Notes under the pieces: model-generated
What the model saw: only the letters and a program-made list of their open reading frames with translations
Database searches by the model: none
Told to the model about the DNA's origin: nothing
Translations under genes and position numbers: made by a program
Source of the DNA: Nepenthes gracilis
Lineage: Eukaryota > Streptophyta > Magnoliopsida > Caryophyllales > Nepenthaceae
DNA length: 64,000 nucleotides
Assembly: GCA_033239525.1 (NCBI GenBank)
Contig: BSYO01000002.1
Span: 13,674,626-13,738,625, forward strand
Direction of reading: 5' to 3'
In this document: positions 60,433 through 64,000 of the stretch, piece by piece
Numbering within the stretch: the first letter of the stretch is position 1
Layout of the letters: each line of letters begins with the position of its first letter

Positions 60433-60894
60433 TATAATTAATATAATATTAGTAAATATATTACTTTTAATAATTTTAATATTTAATTAAAATTATTTAT
60501 TTGAATTTTATATAATATATTTGCCTTTAATGTTAATGTTATTTGGTAAAAATCATAGTTATCTTAAAAAATTGTAACAATATTAATAAATGATAACAAT
60601 TTCCTTAAATAACAGATTTTCAAATAGAACCGGAATATTTATAAATTTATTAGTAACAAAATAAAATAAAAAGGCTCACTTTAATCATTTTAATTATTAT
60701 CCAAGCAAAACGGACAAGAATATTTTTATTATAAAAAATAATTAAAATAAAACAAAAAAGATATACAGTTTTGTGAGCATATGGTATATTAAAAATTTTC
60801 AAGCGCCCGAGCCTATCTTTTCCTCCCCATTCAAGACAATCAATCTTTATTTTTATATAGTTTAACTTATTTTGTCAATTTAATGTTATAAATT
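60433..60894 (+). repeat. Direct repeat copy B, mosaic
   Basis: It matches copy A over most of its length but has replaced or inserted patches. Two patches match the spacer: AAAAAGGCTC (60668-60677 and 60131-60140) and a 19-base TTTCCTCCCCATTCAAGAC (60819-60837 and 60253-60271). Confidence 0.9.
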
Positions 60895-62298
60895 GTTACT
60901 CTCAAAAAGAGAATATTTTAATAAATCAAATAATACTCTTTATTTTATCTACATAATAAGAAATAAATTGTAAAATATTTTTAACACAAAAGTTAATCAT
61001 ATGAGATGAACATTTTATAAGAAATAATTTACCATTTAAAATTTAAAAATTATGATTTAAATAAAATATAGTAGAATTATTATTTGAAATATTGTCTAAA
61101 ATAATAGAAAAAATCTCATTAAATATTCTAAATTTATTTATAATAGTGTTAATTATTTTAAAAATTATGAAAACAGTGTGTAGGTGGTCAAAAATTTTTA
61201 AGCCAATAATTCTTTTTTATGATTATTAATTTTCTTAAATTCAATATGTTATAATATAAATATAATGTAAATTATTATGTGATAACCATACATAATTAAT
61301 TAAAGAAATATTAGATTTTATATATGTTAATTTTATAATTAATTCTTGTTTAAATTGTAAAAATGATTAATAGTTTTTTTAATAGTATATCAATATATTT
61401 TATATAATTAGATTGCAAACACTTTTATAAGTATATTTTAAACTTATAATTTTTTGTTGTACGAAAAGATTTTTCTAGCCAAATTATGTATTTTTTAGTC
61501 AATTTTGATTTAGTCTTTAGTTGTATTTAAAAACTTGTATTTATACACCATCAAAAGTATTAGTTCAATTTGAGTTGAAGATAGTTACTATTTCTCATAT
61601 TTTTATATGTTTTTTAAAGTGTCTAATACCCTAAAAGTTTTACAAGTATAATATTTTTTTAAATAATTTATTATTAACTGTTAATTAATTTAATTTTAAA
61701 AAGATATTATATATTATTGGAATATTTTTTAGGAGATGGTCAAAATTAGAAAGAGTAATAGTGATATTGAGATGGATTGAGATTTTGGTATTTAATAATT
61801 ATATCAGCATGTATATATGATATAACTGATATGGAAGAATCAAAATATTTTTTATATTTTTTATTATCAAAATTAAAAAAATTATATTCTATAATCAATA
61901 ATTAATTTATAAAATAAAAATATTAATATATAAATTATATATAAAAATAATATAAATATACTAGTAAATATAATATAACAGAAATAGTAGAGTGTTAAAT
62001 GTGTGTGAATGTATAGGAAATGCGATATATTTATAATTTTTTTAATTTGGGGGCAACTCCTATTTCCCCTCCCCCGGCTCCCCCTCCCCTTCAGTGAATA
62101 TTAAAATAAATAAAACCTTTTTAGGTCATATCCGATGCGGTTTCATATATGTCACAGATTGGTTACCTTGCATGCAAATATAATCATCATTATTGGACTG
62201 TATTTGGCACAACCTACAATTTGTTGGGTCTTATTATGCCATGAACATTACAACCCATTTAACATCTCTAATAATTAGTAAATGTGTATTATTGTTTT
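60895..62298. other. AT-rich intergenic DNA
   Basis: There is no recognisable gene. It is extremely AT-rich, apart from a C-rich run at 62061-62096. Confidence 0.6.
62061..62096 (-). other. C-rich run, potential G-quadruplex on the minus strand
   Basis: CCCCTCCCCCGGCTCCCCCTCCCC-type sequence gives four G-runs of four or five on the minus strand. It stands out sharply from the AT-rich surroundings. Confidence 0.6.
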
Positions 62299-63203
62299 TG
62301 ATGGGTTTGGTAAATCTAGTCTAGGAAAAAACTTTACGAATAAAATAAATATTCAATAAAATTTAATATAATTGGAAGCCGAGAAAATGTCTAAGTAGAC
62401 CTCACTTAGCAACTCTTACTGATTCAGCTTAATAGCTCAACAATTTCGACCCAGAAAGTAAGCTCATGTATCATATAACTCAACATAACCGGTTGGATAA
62501 ATTTTTGTAAAATAATCGCAGTGCGTAATCATCCATTTCCCACACATAGAAGCAATTTACCATAACCAACTGGTAACACAACTGTCTTATCCTATTTATG
62601 GACAGCTGTCACTGGATAGGGATAATCCAATTGCCCTTCACCTTTATAAATACCCTTTCATTCTTACAAAGAGGGGGGAGAGACTGGGAAGAGGAGGAAA
62701 TTTCATAAAAAAGAGGACTCATAATGAAGGCGTGACCGCCAATTCTTTTAGGAAACTTTTCTTCCTTTCCCTCAAGGAATCCATCAAATAAAGGCTCTCC
62801 ATCCAAAAAATCTTCCATTCAAGTGATTGTCCATCCCTCTAAAGCACCCCAATAATACTTAGATAGTTGTACAATTTACAATCGTGCCTCTAAGTCGTCC
62901 CTCTATAAGCGCATCTCTAAGCCGTCCATCAATTGGACGCATTCAAACGCTCGATTTACCGATACATGCATCAACATATCCTCAATATATTTTTCTATGC
63001 TCTTCGAAAGACTTATAATTTAAATGTCGAAGAATATACAGTGTAAACAATTCTTACTATCTTTTGATCTTTTATTTTTAATTGTGTTGTTAGGGTTTTA
63101 AATTTAAAATTATGAAATCGGATCTATATTAAATCGACCCAATATAAAGATTCAATCTGCGACCCCTTAATCCATAGGATAATTTGAATTCGTAAAACGT
63201 AAT
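62299..63203 (+). mobile_element. Solo LTR of the same Tat family as the 9.5-18.5 kb element
   Basis: It starts TGATGGGTTTGGTAAATCTAG, as do the LTRs at 9537 and 17633. It shares their TATA region (CTTTATAAATACCC, 62641), the CTCTAAGTCGTCC and GGACGCATTCAAACGCTC blocks, the CTTCGAAAGACTTATAATTT block and the CGGATC...AATCGACCC end. No internal sequence or second LTR follows within the window, so it is a solo LTR unless a partner lies beyond 64000. The right end is approximate and no target duplication was found. Confidence 0.82.
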
Positions 63204-64000
63204 AATTTTAAATAAAAAAACCATTACAAAGACCGGGAGCATCATATGAATAGGATCTATTATGTTTCTTCATTATTGGTTTGAGTTAAAAATATAAATT
63301 TAGTTAAATGGGATAAACGGGAGAAAACCGAATAATTTATATTGGGTTTTTGGTTTTTTTTTTTCATCCTTGGTAGTAATTTTCACGTAGTATTAATGTA
63401 GGGATTGGCTCACCGGAAGGAAGGAAGTAAGAATGAGGAAATAAACAAACTAATTAGAGAATTATTATTTATAATCTCTTTGTTCGTTATTTGTATAATA
63501 AAAATAGTATGAGATTATTTTATTAGTTTATTATCATTATTTTAAAATATTTTTTAAATAGATAGTTACAAAGTGGAAGTTTTTTACTTACAAAAAAAAA
63601 GGTCTATTGTTTTTTTAATTAATTAAGGGAGATACAAGTCTGCGTTTGCCTCTAGAGTGTGCGTCGGCCCTCTACCTTCTTCACCTATGGGGACTAAGTG
63701 GCCTCGGCCTTATAACAATAAAAATTTACTTCTTTTTATGAGATTAAATTTAACAATTAAGATTTAAAAAATAAAAAAATATTAAATATAATTATATTTT
63801 TATTTTTTATAATATTAATATTTGCGGAATATTAAATTAAATATTTAAAATATTTTTAATGATAATAATCATTTATATATTATTATATAATATTTAAAAT
63901 TTAATAATTAAAATTTTTTAATTTAATAATATAAATAAAAGATGCAGGATTCTGCTTTTTATTGGGAGTAACAGGATCCCCGCTCCTTGGCCTTATAATA
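63204..64000. other. AT-rich intergenic DNA at the window end
   Basis: There is no gene. GGCCTTATAA occurs at about 63705 and again at 63990 at the very end, with GC-richer sequence before each. These could be the edges of a small repeated unit cut by the window. Confidence 0.45.

Overview
The window is nuclear DNA of a flowering plant. It shows GT-AG split genes with very long introns, Tat-lineage and copia LTR retrotransposons, L1-type LINE relics and AT-rich intergenic DNA. Large transposon-filled introns would suit a woody or otherwise medium-to-large plant genome; I cannot name the species.

Layout: (1) 1-18.46 kb is a nest of decayed retrotransposons. It holds the 3' part of a Tat-lineage Ty3/gypsy element (pol relic, an antisense extra ORF, a 3' LTR; 1-6.44 kb), a copia relic (6.48-9.54 kb) and a second Tat-like element with two full LTRs (9.54-18.46 kb). 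The second element's interior carries a 3.7-kb long-LTR insertion rich in simple repeats. (2) 18.97-29.80 kb is a complete six-exon Rab GTPase gene of the RABC/Rab18 class (209 residues). (3) 31.19-57.82 kb is a complete eight-exon PP2C protein phosphatase gene (332 residues) on the same strand; 999 coding bases are spread over 26.6 kb. Its introns hold an L1 LINE relic and a full-length copia element with a perfect 5-bp target duplication. A 245-bp element with an 8-bp target duplication is inserted in that copia. (4) 57.8-64 kb is AT-rich intergenic DNA with a mosaic 0.43-kb direct duplication and a solo Tat LTR (62.30-63.20 kb).

Both host genes appear intact: every exon joins in frame and all signature motifs are present. 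The order RABC1 then PP2C matches, from memory, the Arabidopsis neighbours At1g43890 and At1g43900, so this is probably a conserved gene pair. One gene encodes a membrane-trafficking switch and the other a Mg/Mn-dependent Ser/Thr phosphatase; nothing in the sequence links their functions directly.

I found no tRNA, rRNA or recognisable small-RNA gene, no CRISPR array and no convincing new biological system. The most informative observations are the nested insertions dated by target duplications, the antisense ORF of the Tat element, a tandem splice acceptor in the phosphatase gene that would cause an immediate stop if misused, and the mosaic duplication near 60 kb.
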